64,000 nt of DNA, taken from Legionella steigerwaltii (lineage in GTDB: Bacteria; Pseudomonadota; Gammaproteobacteria; Legionellales; Legionellaceae). Position numbers and translations under genes: made by a program. Location of the stretch: contig NZ_LNYZ01000025.1 of NCBI RefSeq assembly GCF_001468065.1, positions 37,448 through 101,447 of the forward strand. Reading direction: 5' to 3'. The notes beneath the pieces were generated by a model, which saw only the letters and a list, made by a program, of their open reading frames with translations, did no database searches and was not told the origin of the DNA. How positions within the stretch are numbered: position 1 is the first letter of the stretch; every line of letters starts with the position of its first letter. Below, in pieces: positions 8,152 through 16,293 of this stretch.

Positions 8152-11100
8152 TCACATTACCTCAGGTGATGGCGATTTGATATTAGCCTCTTCATCCTCA
8201 TTTACAACTTCATCTTTAACGGCATCAGCAAATGGCACACCAGCAGCTGCCCTGTGTCGGTTCAATGAAGATACCGCATTTTGTCCCGAAGATTGCCAAA
8301 AATAACATGATTTTACAGAAGAAAGGCCTACGTTAGTATAAATTGCAAGTACAATTAATCCAGGAAAGATAAACGATAAAAGAATTCCTGCGGCAATTAC
8401 TGCATTTCTGCGATACCGCACCAAATCAGGATCATCATGTGCAATGAAGTTCTCTTCATACTTATCCAGCTGGGTATAAAAGGTGCGCAAACGCATTTTA
8501 GGGTGTGGTATTTGTTCACTATTTCGTAAAATATTATACAATTCGGTAGCTTTGTCGATTTTGGATTGGATTCTAGCATCCTTTTGTTTTGTCTTTTCAT
8601 CTTGTTCCAATCCTTTAGCTTTAATGGATAACTGTGAACGAAGTGATGTCAAATATTCTTCTGTTAATGGAATAAGTTTTTTATTAATAAGCAATAAATA
8701 TTCTGCCTCTTTGTCATCATTCATTGCCGCATGATATTCGGTTTTTTTAGCTTTTTCTTCTTCTAATGAAGCGTTGACTTCTTCATTTTGCCGGTCTTTT
8801 GTCCTTAATTGTTCTTCCATCCTTCGGGAAAGTGCATTTAATTGCTCTTTTTCTTGTTTAAGCCTATCAATTACACCGTATTTATTAATGGCATGCCGTT
8901 CGACCGCCTCTTTGAAGGTTCCTTTTTCGGCGAGGGCAGGCAAAGCATTGGGCCTGTCTCGATAAAATTTTTGTGCTGCAACATCGATTAATGCCTCAGC
9001 TTTTTTCCTAAGGAACAGCTCATGTTTGTTGAACACCGCTTCTTCAGTTATAAACTGCCGACCCAATGCTGCAGTATCATTAATAAAGACTTCAATTTGA
9101 TGATACAGTTTTTCAAATTCATTAAAAGAACTACCATAAAGTTCCTCAAATCGTTCTGTGAGTTGGTCAACTAAATTTTTTTCAGTTACACTTTTAGGTA
9201 GTTTTTCCTGCAATTGTTGGCAAATGTATTCTATTTTTATTCTTATTGGATAATTTGCTAATTCAGCGAAAGCGGGACTTTCAAAGATCCTAACAATTTC
9301 AGGATTAATTTCTAAACCTGAGTAACTTTCATCTTTATTAATCTGAGTTAATAAGCTATTAAAATAGACTTTCAGGTTTGTATCAGTTGGTGTTCGAAGA
9401 CGATTAAATTCTTCTTCTATGTTTGCATGTTGTTGATCAACGGTTTGAATAATTCCTTTTAGACTCATATCGATGAGTGATGCCACAAATTCTTTTATGG
9501 TTTGATTGTCTATTTTTTTTAGTTCTTCAAACTCTGTAAAAAGACCAATGATGGCAGCAAAAAGTTCTTCTTTTTCTTTTTGTTTGTGTTCTGCACTCCA
9601 GTCATCCATTAGATATTGTTGGCTTACTCTTTGAATTAATGTACCAAAAGAGTTCAAGACATCTTTACGTGCATTTTCACTATCAAGTATTGCTGCTGGA
9701 GCAATTGGATGTTCTACAACAGAAGATGAAAGATTCGTAATTACTTTTATGTTTTTAGATAATACAGCTTGTGCTGATTTGATTAGTTCTACTAAAGTTC
9801 GCTCTTTATGTGAATCAACTTTAAGTATTTTGAAGAAATACTCCTTCATTAATACGCTGTGCTCTTCATTAACATAGCCCGTGCTTTTAGGGAAGTTCTC
9901 GGTTAAAAAACCATATTTATGATTAGTGCGTAGCACTTTTCTTTGAGGCGCTACCCCCATCAGTGGGTAATGAGTCGCATTGAATGCTTCATAGGCTGCT
10001 CTATTTGCATAAATTTTGTCATAGAGCTTGCGGAATATGGCTGGAAAATCAAATTGTTCTACATCAAAGCCATCGCCTCTCATTTCCTCCAGAAAGGTGA
10101 TGTATTTTCCACCCAAGCCAGTGGGTTCATGAAAAATTTCTTTAGCATCTTTAAATGCAACTCCATGTGACGATAAAAATTTAAGTAATTTAAAAATCAT
10201 TAATTTTTGTACGTGGGTCGCTTTAGTTTTCTCAGGGGAAACGACAACACTTTTCTGTGATGCATTATTTCCAGCAGAGCCCGTGCCATGGTGCCCTGGA
10301 AGGGTATTTCGAACTACTCTTTGTTCTGCTGGATTTGAAGCCTCAACGTAGATTGGTGTAAAACCCCAATCCGAACGTTCATTTTCGTAATAGGTAAATT
10401 CAGCATATTTAACAATAGGTGGAAGAGTAAAAAATCTTTGGTCGTACCACGTTACTGGCCAACAATCCCCGGGGACTGGGTCAATGATAAAAAGATTCAT
10501 TGACGCCTTGGCCAAATTGCTTTTTAGTGCACCAAACCATTGTTGTTTTTCTGGAGTTGATTGAGGTAATTGGGTTAATAGGGGTTTAATAATGTCAGGT
10601 GTATTGTTAAAGGGTTTGCTATTTTTTCTATTTGTTTGTTGTTTTGTAAGTTCTTGTATTAACTGCTCGAAATTTTCACAAGAATTAATCGAGTCTTTTA
10701 TCGCATTGAGTTCATGAGCAATCAGGATGGATTCAACTCCTCCTCTACTGTGTGCAATATCATTAAGTTCAGTTTGCCCCCGAACAATTGCATTTAAAGC
10801 GATACCTAACCCAATCCCAATTTTGTCACCAACATTGGTTCCGTCCGTTTTGGGGCCATTAACAACAGCGACATCTGAAGATTGATAAGGAACGGGCTGT
10901 TTGTGATTAATCACAGGATTTTCTGTTTTAATCAATGTAGAAACAAGACTCAGAGTTTCACCCTTGGGATAATCCTCTATTTTTAAAGGTGGTTTTTTGT
11001 CCTTGTTTTTTATGGCTTTTAGCGTAGGGGTATAGACTGTGTCTGTCCCCAACATCGTAAGAGTAAATGACTTGGATTCTACTTTATTAAACATATTCAT
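8152..11100 (-). CDS. Large unknown protein with hydrolase-like N-terminus and C-terminal membrane segment; effector candidate
   Basis: The protein is 982 aa from the ATG at 11100; a GTG nine codons earlier is possible, and neither has a strong ribosome-binding site. Residues near 100-280 look like an alpha/beta-hydrolase core: AHSRGG around Ser118 resembles a nucleophile elbow, FIIDPVPGD supplies an Asp (207), and LPGHHGTGS supplies His270/271. The rest is long charged helix and coiled coil (about 480-870). Near residues 895-928 there is a hydrophobic hairpin (AVIAAGILLSFIFPGLIVL) preceded by a YTQLDKYEENFIAHDDPD-type segment, a layout I recall from other Legionella secreted proteins. The last 20 residues are acidic (DEVVNEDEEANIKSPSPEVM). 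No signal peptide is seen. Activity and secretion are inference. Confidence 0.65.
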   Translation of the reverse strand: MNMFNKVESKSFTLTMLGTDTVYTPTLKAIKNKDKKPPLKIEDYPKGETLSLVSTLIKTENPVINHKQPVPYQSSDVAVVNGPKTDGTNVGDKIGIGLGIALNAIVRGQTELNDIAHSRGGVESILIAHELNAIKDSINSCENFEQLIQELTKQQTNRKNSKPFNNTPDIIKPLLTQLPQSTPEKQQWFGALKSNLAKASMNLFIIDPVPGDCWPVTWYDQRFFTLPPIVKYAEFTYYENERSDWGFTPIYVEASNPAEQRVVRNTLPGHHGTGSAGNNASQKSVVVSPEKTKATHVQKLMIFKLLKFLSSHGVAFKDAKEIFHEPTGLGGKYITFLEEMRGDGFDVEQFDFPAIFRKLYDKIYANRAAYEAFNATHYPLMGVAPQRKVLRTNHKYGFLTENFPKSTGYVNEEHSVLMKEYFFKILKVDSHKERTLVELIKSAQAVLSKNIKVITNLSSSVVEHPIAPAAILDSENARKDVLNSFGTLIQRVSQQYLMDDWSAEHKQKEKEELFAAIIGLFTEFEELKKIDNQTIKEFVASLIDMSLKGIIQTVDQQHANIEEEFNRLRTPTDTNLKVYFNSLLTQINKDESYSGLEINPEIVRIFESPAFAELANYPIRIKIEYICQQLQEKLPKSVTEKNLVDQLTERFEELYGSSFNEFEKLYHQIEVFINDTAALGRQFITEEAVFNKHELFLRKKAEALIDVAAQKFYRDRPNALPALAEKGTFKEAVERHAINKYGVIDRLKQEKEQLNALSRRMEEQLRTKDRQNEEVNASLEEEKAKKTEYHAAMNDDKEAEYLLLINKKLIPLTEEYLTSLRSQLSIKAKGLEQDEKTKQKDARIQSKIDKATELYNILRNSEQIPHPKMRLRTFYTQLDKYEENFIAHDDPDLVRYRRNAVIAAGILLSFIFPGLIVLAIYTNVGLSSVKSCYFWQSSGQNAVSSLNRHRAAAGVPFADAVKDEVVNEDEEANIKSPSPEVM

Positions 11101-11313
11101 GACACTTATTGACCCATAGTAGCGCACTATAATGCATGTTGGCTAATAATAAAATACTTTAGATGGTGCTTTTGTTTCATAATGATTCAATCTGCGCTAT
11201 TTTATTTGTTTTTTTTGGTAATTTAGATTCTATAAAATATCAAGAAGGTATCGCTTGCACTGTGTTAATGCATTAGCGATAATTTCTCTTTTTTGTCTGT
11301 GAGGGGATTTGTT

Positions 11314-11970
11314 TTGAATGTATTTATAAATGAGTCACAGGCTCAAGCCCAGGCATGCGTTATTTGGATGCATGGATTAGGCGCTGATGCTTCCGATATG
11401 ATGGGGTTAGTCGATCAGTTAACGGTGAGTGATGTGGCGTTACGTCATGTGTTTATTAATGCTCCCCAGCGTCCAGTGACCCTGAATGGCGGAATGATCA
11501 TGCCCGCTTGGTATGATATTGTGGGCATGAAATTAATCGATAGAGAAGATAAAGAAGGCATTGAGCAATCCGAATTACTGATTCGTAAAGTCATGGATGA
11601 ACAATTAAATGATGGTTTTACGTACGAGCAGATTTTTTTAGCAGGATTTTCGCAAGGCGGCGCTATGGCATTACATACTGCGCTCCATACAACGGCTCGC
11701 CTGGCAGGAGTTATTTCTTTGTCTGCTTATTTGCCTTTAGCAGCACATACCAGACCAACGCTGGATAAGAGCACTCCCTTTTTTATGGGGGCAGGACAAT
11801 TTGACCCTCTTGTTTTATCTCAATGGACTGAGTCAAGTAAAGATTGGTTATTGAATAAAGGATACGAACATATTTCTTATTCTAAGTATCCAATGGAACA
11901 TTCAATTTGTTTTGAAGAAATTAAAGATCTGAGTCTTTGGTTAAGAAATACAATTCGCGGAGAAGCATAA
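11314..11970 (+). CDS. Carboxylesterase / lysophospholipase (acyl-protein thioesterase family)
   Basis: This is a 218-aa cytoplasmic alpha/beta hydrolase of the phospholipase/carboxylesterase family. The triad is visible as Ser113 in GFSQGG, Asp164 in GQFDPLV and His196 in MEHSI, with the oxyanion region HGLGAD near residue 20. I place the start at TTG 11314 because GAGGGG lies eight bases before it; an in-frame TTG seven codons earlier would put that site inside the gene. Substrates of this family range from lysophospholipids to short-chain esters and cannot be chosen from sequence. Its stop codon overlaps the ATG of ratA by one base, so the three genes 11314-12666 form one transcription unit. 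Confidence 0.88.
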   Translation: MNVFINESQAQAQACVIWMHGLGADASDMMGLVDQLTVSDVALRHVFINAPQRPVTLNGGMIMPAWYDIVGMKLIDREDKEGIEQSELLIRKVMDEQLNDGFTYEQIFLAGFSQGGAMALHTALHTTARLAGVISLSAYLPLAAHTRPTLDKSTPFFMGAGQFDPLVLSQWTESSKDWLLNKGYEHISYSKYPMEHSICFEEIKDLSLWLRNTIRGEA

Positions 11971-12398
11971 TGCCCATAGTGAAAAAGTCACGAACTGTTA
12001 ATTATACCTGTGAGCAAATGTTTACGCTGGTGAATGAAGTCGAGCGTTATGCGGAATTTCTACCTTATTGCGCAGAAAGTTTAGTACATCATCGAGATGA
12101 AGATGAGGTACAGGCAACTTTAGTTATTGGTGCGGCAGGTATGAGTAAATCATTTACCACACGCAACAGGCTGCAAATTAATAAAATGATAGAAATTCGT
12201 CTTGTTGATGGTCCCTTCAGTCATTTAGAGGGGTTCTGGCGCTTTGATGAGGTTGACGAGGGATGCAAGGTTTCTTTTGATTTGGAGTTTGAATTTGCAG
12301 GAAGGATGTTTTCCATGTTGCTTGGTCCAGTATTTGAACAAGTAACGGATAAGATGGTTGATTCATTTTGTGAGCGAGCTAAGACGATTTATGGTTAA
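11970..12398 (+). CDS. ratA: RatA/COQ10-like START-domain protein
   Basis: The 142-aa protein is a small START-like lipid-binding domain of the RatA/COQ10 family. The N-terminal pattern SRTVNYTCEQMFTLVNEVERYAEFLPYC and the FSHLEGFWRF segment are typical. Members are described either as ubiquinone-binding helpers of respiration or, in E. coli, as RatA, proposed to interfere with 70S ribosome assembly. The ATG at 11970 overlaps the preceding stop (TAATG) and has GGAGAAG upstream. The conserved rnfH neighbour follows with an 8-bp overlap. Family assignment is secure; which biochemical role applies is not decided by sequence. Confidence 0.9.
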   Translation: MPIVKKSRTVNYTCEQMFTLVNEVERYAEFLPYCAESLVHHRDEDEVQATLVIGAAGMSKSFTTRNRLQINKMIEIRLVDGPFSHLEGFWRFDEVDEGCKVSFDLEFEFAGRMFSMLLGPVFEQVTDKMVDSFCERAKTIYG

Positions 12399-12666
12399 AG
12401 TTGAACTGGTTTACGTAACCATAGAAAAGACTACAGTTCATATAATTCTTGATCTTCAAGATGGGGCAACAGTTTTTGATGCACTCAAGGCATCTGGAAT
12501 ATTCAATACCCACCCAGAAACTCGAGATATGCCTGTTGGCATTTATGCAAAGCAAGTTTCTTTGGAACATGTTTTGCAGGAAGGTGATAGGGTAGAAATA
12601 TACAGGCCTTTGGTTTTGGATCCTAAAGAGAAACGGCGTCAAAAAGCAACGAGTACTCGAAGATAG
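12391..12666 (+). CDS. rnfH: RnfH-family protein
   Basis: This 91-aa protein has the ubiquitin-like beta-grasp pattern of the RnfH (UPF0125) family: VKVELVYVT at the start, then GATVFDALKASGI, VGIYAKQVSLEHVLQEGDRVEIYRPL and the basic tail DPKEKRRQKA. Function is poorly known. It accompanies ratA in many gammaproteobacteria, as here. The ATG at 12391 is chosen because the upstream in-frame codons lie inside ratA and the family starts at this point. A REP-like hairpin begins at the stop codon and may end transcription. Confidence 0.92.
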   Translation: MVKVELVYVTIEKTTVHIILDLQDGATVFDALKASGIFNTHPETRDMPVGIYAKQVSLEHVLQEGDRVEIYRPLVLDPKEKRRQKATSTRR

Positions 12667-12755
12667 TGTAGCTTGGGTGAAGTGCAGCGTAACCCGGGTG
12701 ACCTTTGATAGGGAAAAACCTGGTTACGGCTTGCGCCTTCACCCAGGCTACACTA
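12664..12755. repeat. REP-like inverted repeat, possible bidirectional terminator
   Basis: Ends are TAGTGTAGC and GCTACACTA. Each arm carries the GTAGC(T/C)(T/G)GGGTGAAG...CGTAACC pattern, giving a long imperfect stem around a loop near ACCTTTGATAGGG. It lies between the convergent genes rnfH and bamE and may stop transcription from both sides. Thirty bases of the right arm (12722-12751) recur exactly at 37556-37585. Confidence 0.75.
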
Positions 12756-12771
12756 CCCTAATGATCCCTGG

Positions 12772-13131
12772 TTATTCTTGATTTATATCTGGATGATTGA
12801 GTCCAGCCCCCGGTTTAAATTTGTCTCGTTCTATACGTGTTAGAGTATTGTTATGGAAATATAAGCTTAATGTGGACATGGTCATCTCTCCATGACCTCT
12901 ACGCCATGTGTACGCATAGTCCCAGCGATCATTATTAAACGTGGGGCTTAATAGACTGTTGCCCATTAATATGGCTACATCATTCTTACTCATTCCTATT
13001 TTAAGTCGATCAATTCTAGATTTGGGTAATAAATTTCCCTGTTGGACTACTCGTCGAGACAGATCAAAGGATGCACATTGAGTCAGGGTTAAAGTAAATA
13101 CGATTCCAAGTAGAAAAATTATTATTCTCAT
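12772..13131 (-). CDS. bamE: BamE (SmpA/OmlA) outer-membrane assembly lipoprotein
   Basis: This 119-aa lipoprotein is part of the BAM complex that folds beta-barrels into the outer membrane. It begins MRIIIFLLGIVFTLTLTQC, placing the lipidated Cys at 19, followed by the SmpA/OmlA domain with the characteristic GNLLPKSRIDRLKIGMSKNDVAILMGNSLLSP and RWDYAYTWRRG segments. The start at 13131 was preferred over an ATG ten codons earlier because it gives a proper lipoprotein signal. It is divergent from fur, an arrangement also found in Pseudomonas (omlA-fur). Confidence 0.93.
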   Translation of the reverse strand: MRIIIFLLGIVFTLTLTQCASFDLSRRVVQQGNLLPKSRIDRLKIGMSKNDVAILMGNSLLSPTFNNDRWDYAYTWRRGHGEMTMSTLSLYFHNNTLTRIERDKFKPGAGLNHPDINQE

Positions 13132-13227
13132 TTTTTTGCCTATCGTGAAAAATTTCGCCATAATAACACGTCATTTACTGAAAGACACCTGGAAGAGAAG
13201 AGTTCATTACAGTGAAGAGGAGCATTG

Positions 13228-13647
13228 ATGGAAGAAAGCAAGCAACTTAAAAATGCTGGATTAAAAATTACGTTGCCACGTTTAAAAGTATTGCAAATAT
13301 TGGAACAATCTCCCAATCATCATTTGAGCGCAGAAGGCGTTTATAAAGCCTTATTGGAAACCGGAGAAGATGTTGGCCTTGCTACCGTTTATCGTGTATT
13401 AACGCAATTTGAAGCGGCAGGATTAGTTAATCGTCATAATTTTGAAGGGGGACATTCAGTATTTGAATTGAGCCAAGGAGCTCACCACGATCACCTCGTG
13501 TGCATCAAATGTGGCTGTGTCGAAGAATTTGTTGATGAAATCATCGAACAGAGACAAAAAACAATAGCCGAGCGCGCCAATTTTCAGATGACCGATCATG
13601 CATTAAATATTTATGGGATATGTCCGCGTTGTCATAAAGGCGGATAG
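13228..13647 (+). CDS. fur: Ferric uptake regulator
   Basis: This 139-aa protein is the iron-responsive repressor Fur. It has an N-terminal winged helix (GLKITLPRLKVLQILE...GLATVYRVLTQFEAAGLV), the metal-site sequence HHDHLVCIKC (His86-87, His89, Cys92, Cys95) and a second Cys pair (Cys132, Cys135) that fits the structural zinc site. GAGGAG lies seven bases before the ATG at 13228, which decides against a TTG one codon earlier. Divergent orientation to bamE places both promoters in the 96 bases between the two genes. Confidence 0.96.
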   Translation: MEESKQLKNAGLKITLPRLKVLQILEQSPNHHLSAEGVYKALLETGEDVGLATVYRVLTQFEAAGLVNRHNFEGGHSVFELSQGAHHDHLVCIKCGCVEEFVDEIIEQRQKTIAERANFQMTDHALNIYGICPRCHKGG

Positions 13648-13715
13648 GGGCCGTTTACAATTCTACTATCTTGGCCAAATGGCGAATTGCAAACAGATCC
13701 TAACGGTATTTTTAG

Positions 13716-15125
13716 TTATTTTTCTTTCCTTCCAAGAAGAAAATAGGTATTTATCGCACCGATCCCTTTCATTTCTATCATGCCTCGTGGTTCAACAATG
13801 AATTCATCTTGAAGCATAAAAGCCATTTTTTCTGAAATATGGATTTTATTAGGGAGAGAACTTTCTTCCAATCGACTGGCTAAGTTGACCACATTACCCC
13901 ATATATCATAAACAAATTTTTTATGGCCGATTATCCCTGCGATTACCGGTCCATAAGTAATACCAATGCGCAATTCAAGCTTCATCTGATTTTCTTGATT
14001 AAAAATCAACATCTTGTCCTGAATAGCTAAAGCATAATTCGCAATGTTGATGGCATGTTTTGTTGTTTGTTCGGGAACACCTGATACAGCCATATAATTG
14101 TCGCCAATGGTTTTCACTTTTTCTACATGATATTGTTCAGTGAGCTTATCGAGTTCGGCAAATAATCGATTTAAAAGATCAACTGTTTTTTTTGCACCTA
14201 ACTGTTCTGTCATCTGCGTAAAATTAATAATATCTGCAAACATAACACTGGCTTGGGGGAATTCATCAGCAATGCCCTCCTCTCCCATTTTCAAGCGTGA
14301 AGCAATTGATTCAGGCAGGATATTCAAGAGTAATAAATCATTTTCCTCATTGACCTTAGATAATGTTTTTAATGCATGAACAATAAAAAAGAGCATGAGT
14401 ATTGTTGATAGAAATGAGAGTGTGAGTGCCAATAAAATAATCTTTGACATCTTGGCATCAATCTTTTCATTGGTAAAAAATGTTCGATCATTTACTAGGG
14501 TAAAAAATTTCTGTAAGGGCTCCATTACGCGTAATTTTGCCTTCATATAATCATTGTTAAAAAGCATTTGCTTGGCTAATTCGAGATTAGGGTGCTCGCT
14601 AATAGTGTAATTTCCAGATTTATCAGGATATTTTCCTTCAAGCAGATTCATTGCTTTAATTTCAATGTCGGATACTTTTTTATTGTGATTTTCTGCTTCA
14701 GTCAGCAAAGCAAATTCTTTAAGTGTAAAATGATGTTCCAGCATAAGTGCAGCTAATGATTTTGCAGGACCATAAGATTGGGGTCGATTATTACCAATAG
14801 CCAAATCCCAATATAATTCGTCATAATTTACGGGACGAGGAGCGGTACCATTAAGTATTGCCAAGGTTTCATTATAATAATCACGGTATTTTTTCTCGCC
14901 TGTGATCACATAAAGACGAGATAACTCAGTTAAATCATCGGAGCTCTGGCGAAGTTCATTTGCTAACTTATATAATTGATAACGTTCATTTCCATCAATA
15001 ACTTCTTGAACAGCAATGTATTTTAATGCAAATAAACACAGAATCAGACTCACCAGTGTGATTGCTAAAAAAATGAAAAAATAGTTTAAAAGACGTGTAT
15101 TTTTAAGATGGAACTTTTTTAGCAC
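13716..15125 (-). CDS. Membrane-bound class III adenylate cyclase with extracytoplasmic sensor
   Basis: This 469-aa protein probably makes cAMP. Two transmembrane helices (about 13-35 and 229-251) flank a periplasmic domain with a helical motif (LRQSSDDLTELSRLYVITGE) often seen in bacterial sensor proteins. The cyclase domain follows a short linker. Metal-binding Asp298 (FADI) and Asp342 (IGDN), transition-state Asn414 and Arg418 (NVVNLASR), and the ATP-selecting Lys338/Asp407 pair are all visible, so it should be active on ATP rather than GTP. Translation starts at GTG; no good Shine-Dalgarno is seen. The gene is divergent from an MBL hydrolase. Enzyme class is firm; the sensed signal is unknown. 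Confidence 0.92.
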   Translation of the reverse strand: MLKKFHLKNTRLLNYFFIFLAITLVSLILCLFALKYIAVQEVIDGNERYQLYKLANELRQSSDDLTELSRLYVITGEKKYRDYYNETLAILNGTAPRPVNYDELYWDLAIGNNRPQSYGPAKSLAALMLEHHFTLKEFALLTEAENHNKKVSDIEIKAMNLLEGKYPDKSGNYTISEHPNLELAKQMLFNNDYMKAKLRVMEPLQKFFTLVNDRTFFTNEKIDAKMSKIILLALTLSFLSTILMLFFIVHALKTLSKVNEENDLLLLNILPESIASRLKMGEEGIADEFPQASVMFADIINFTQMTEQLGAKKTVDLLNRLFAELDKLTEQYHVEKVKTIGDNYMAVSGVPEQTTKHAINIANYALAIQDKMLIFNQENQMKLELRIGITYGPVIAGIIGHKKFVYDIWGNVVNLASRLEESSLPNKIHISEKMAFMLQDEFIVEPRGMIEMKGIGAINTYFLLGRKEK

Positions 15126-15287
15126 ATTTGGCCCATGTTCTTTGTCCGCTTACTTTGAAGGATAGCTCATTTATAATAGTTGAGCTATTTCTAATAACTA
15201 ATTTTAAATGCTATTCTTTAATTAAGAAGATAGTTGTTTTATTAAGGAATTTTAGGACGAGCCTTAACTTAGTTCAGGGATTAATTA

Positions 15288-16052
15288 ATGAAATTGTTAT
15301 TTTTAGGGGCGGGGAGCGGTTTAGGAACGGATTTTGGAAATTTCCAATCAAATATGTTACTTCTAACGGATAGTGGTAAAAAGCTATTGATAGATTGTGG
15401 CACTGATATTCGTTTTTCATTGACTAAAGCCGGCTACCTTCCTCAAGATATAGATGCGGTTTATGTTAGCCATTTGCATGCTGATCATATAGGAGGCATT
15501 GAATGGTTTGCTTTTCAACGCAAATTTGTTTCTCAGAATGGATCCCCTCAATTAATTACTCATAAGCACTTAGTGAAGCCGTTATGGGAGCATAGCTTAA
15601 GTGGGGGCTTGAAAACACTTGATGAAAAAGAGGCAACGTTGAGTGATTATTTTGTGGTTCATCCAGTCAATGATGGGGAAATTTTTAATTGGGAAGGTTT
15701 CAAGTTTAGTTTAGTCCAAACAGTGCACATTTGTTCAAATGGGAAATTAATGCCAAGCTATGGTTTGAATATTGTCTGGAAAGGAAAAACATTTTTTATC
15801 ACAACTGATGCACAATTTACCCCAGATCGGTTTAAACAATATTATCGTGACGCAGCATTAATTTTTCATGATTGCGAAACATTAGATGTGCCCAGCGGAG
15901 TGCATACCCATTTTAATCAGTTAGATACATTGGATTCCAAGATAAAAGCAAAGCTTTGGTTGTACCATTACAATGATGGGGAGTTACCTGATGCAAAATC
16001 TCATGGCTTTGCTGGTTTTGTTCGTTGTGGGCAAGAGTTTGATTTTGGGTAA
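15288..16052 (+). CDS. MBL-fold metal-dependent hydrolase
   Basis: This 254-aa cytoplasmic protein has the metallo-beta-lactamase fold. The binuclear metal motif HLHADH is at residues 62-67 (His62, His64, Asp66, His67), with further ligand candidates in FHDCET, HTHFNQL and the C-terminal LWLYHYNDGE, an end that resembles RNase Z-like or phosphodiesterase-like MBL proteins. An AGGG sequence lies upstream of the ATG. The nearby adenylate cyclase raises the possibility of cyclic-nucleotide hydrolysis, since some MBL proteins are class II phosphodiesterases, but the genes are divergent and I see no specific motif proving that. Substrate unknown. Confidence 0.85.
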   Translation: MKLLFLGAGSGLGTDFGNFQSNMLLLTDSGKKLLIDCGTDIRFSLTKAGYLPQDIDAVYVSHLHADHIGGIEWFAFQRKFVSQNGSPQLITHKHLVKPLWEHSLSGGLKTLDEKEATLSDYFVVHPVNDGEIFNWEGFKFSLVQTVHICSNGKLMPSYGLNIVWKGKTFFITTDAQFTPDRFKQYYRDAALIFHDCETLDVPSGVHTHFNQLDTLDSKIKAKLWLYHYNDGELPDAKSHGFAGFVRCGQEFDFG

Positions 16053-16073
16053 AAATAATTCAGTCAGGCTGTA

Positions 16074-16104
16074 AATCAATTGAAAACTCATCGAGTCATT
16101 GATT
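16074..16104 (+). terminator. Hairpin after the MBL gene
   Basis: AATCAAT (16074-16080) and ATTGATT (16098-16104) pair, with an inner ACTC/GAGT stem. There is no T-run after it, so intrinsic termination is uncertain. Confidence 0.3.
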
Positions 16105-16293
16105 CAAAAATCGTAGTATCGCAAAAATCATCCTTTAAGATGAAGATTCTGATTTAATTATTGGGAATTTCTTTTTAAAGTGCTTAGCAGATTGTGTGCG
16201 AACAAATGTTAGAAAAACTCGAGTTTTATTCTTAAAGTTTAATGGATTTCATTGATATAATGATCTACTTTTCGAATCGGGATATGGATATTT

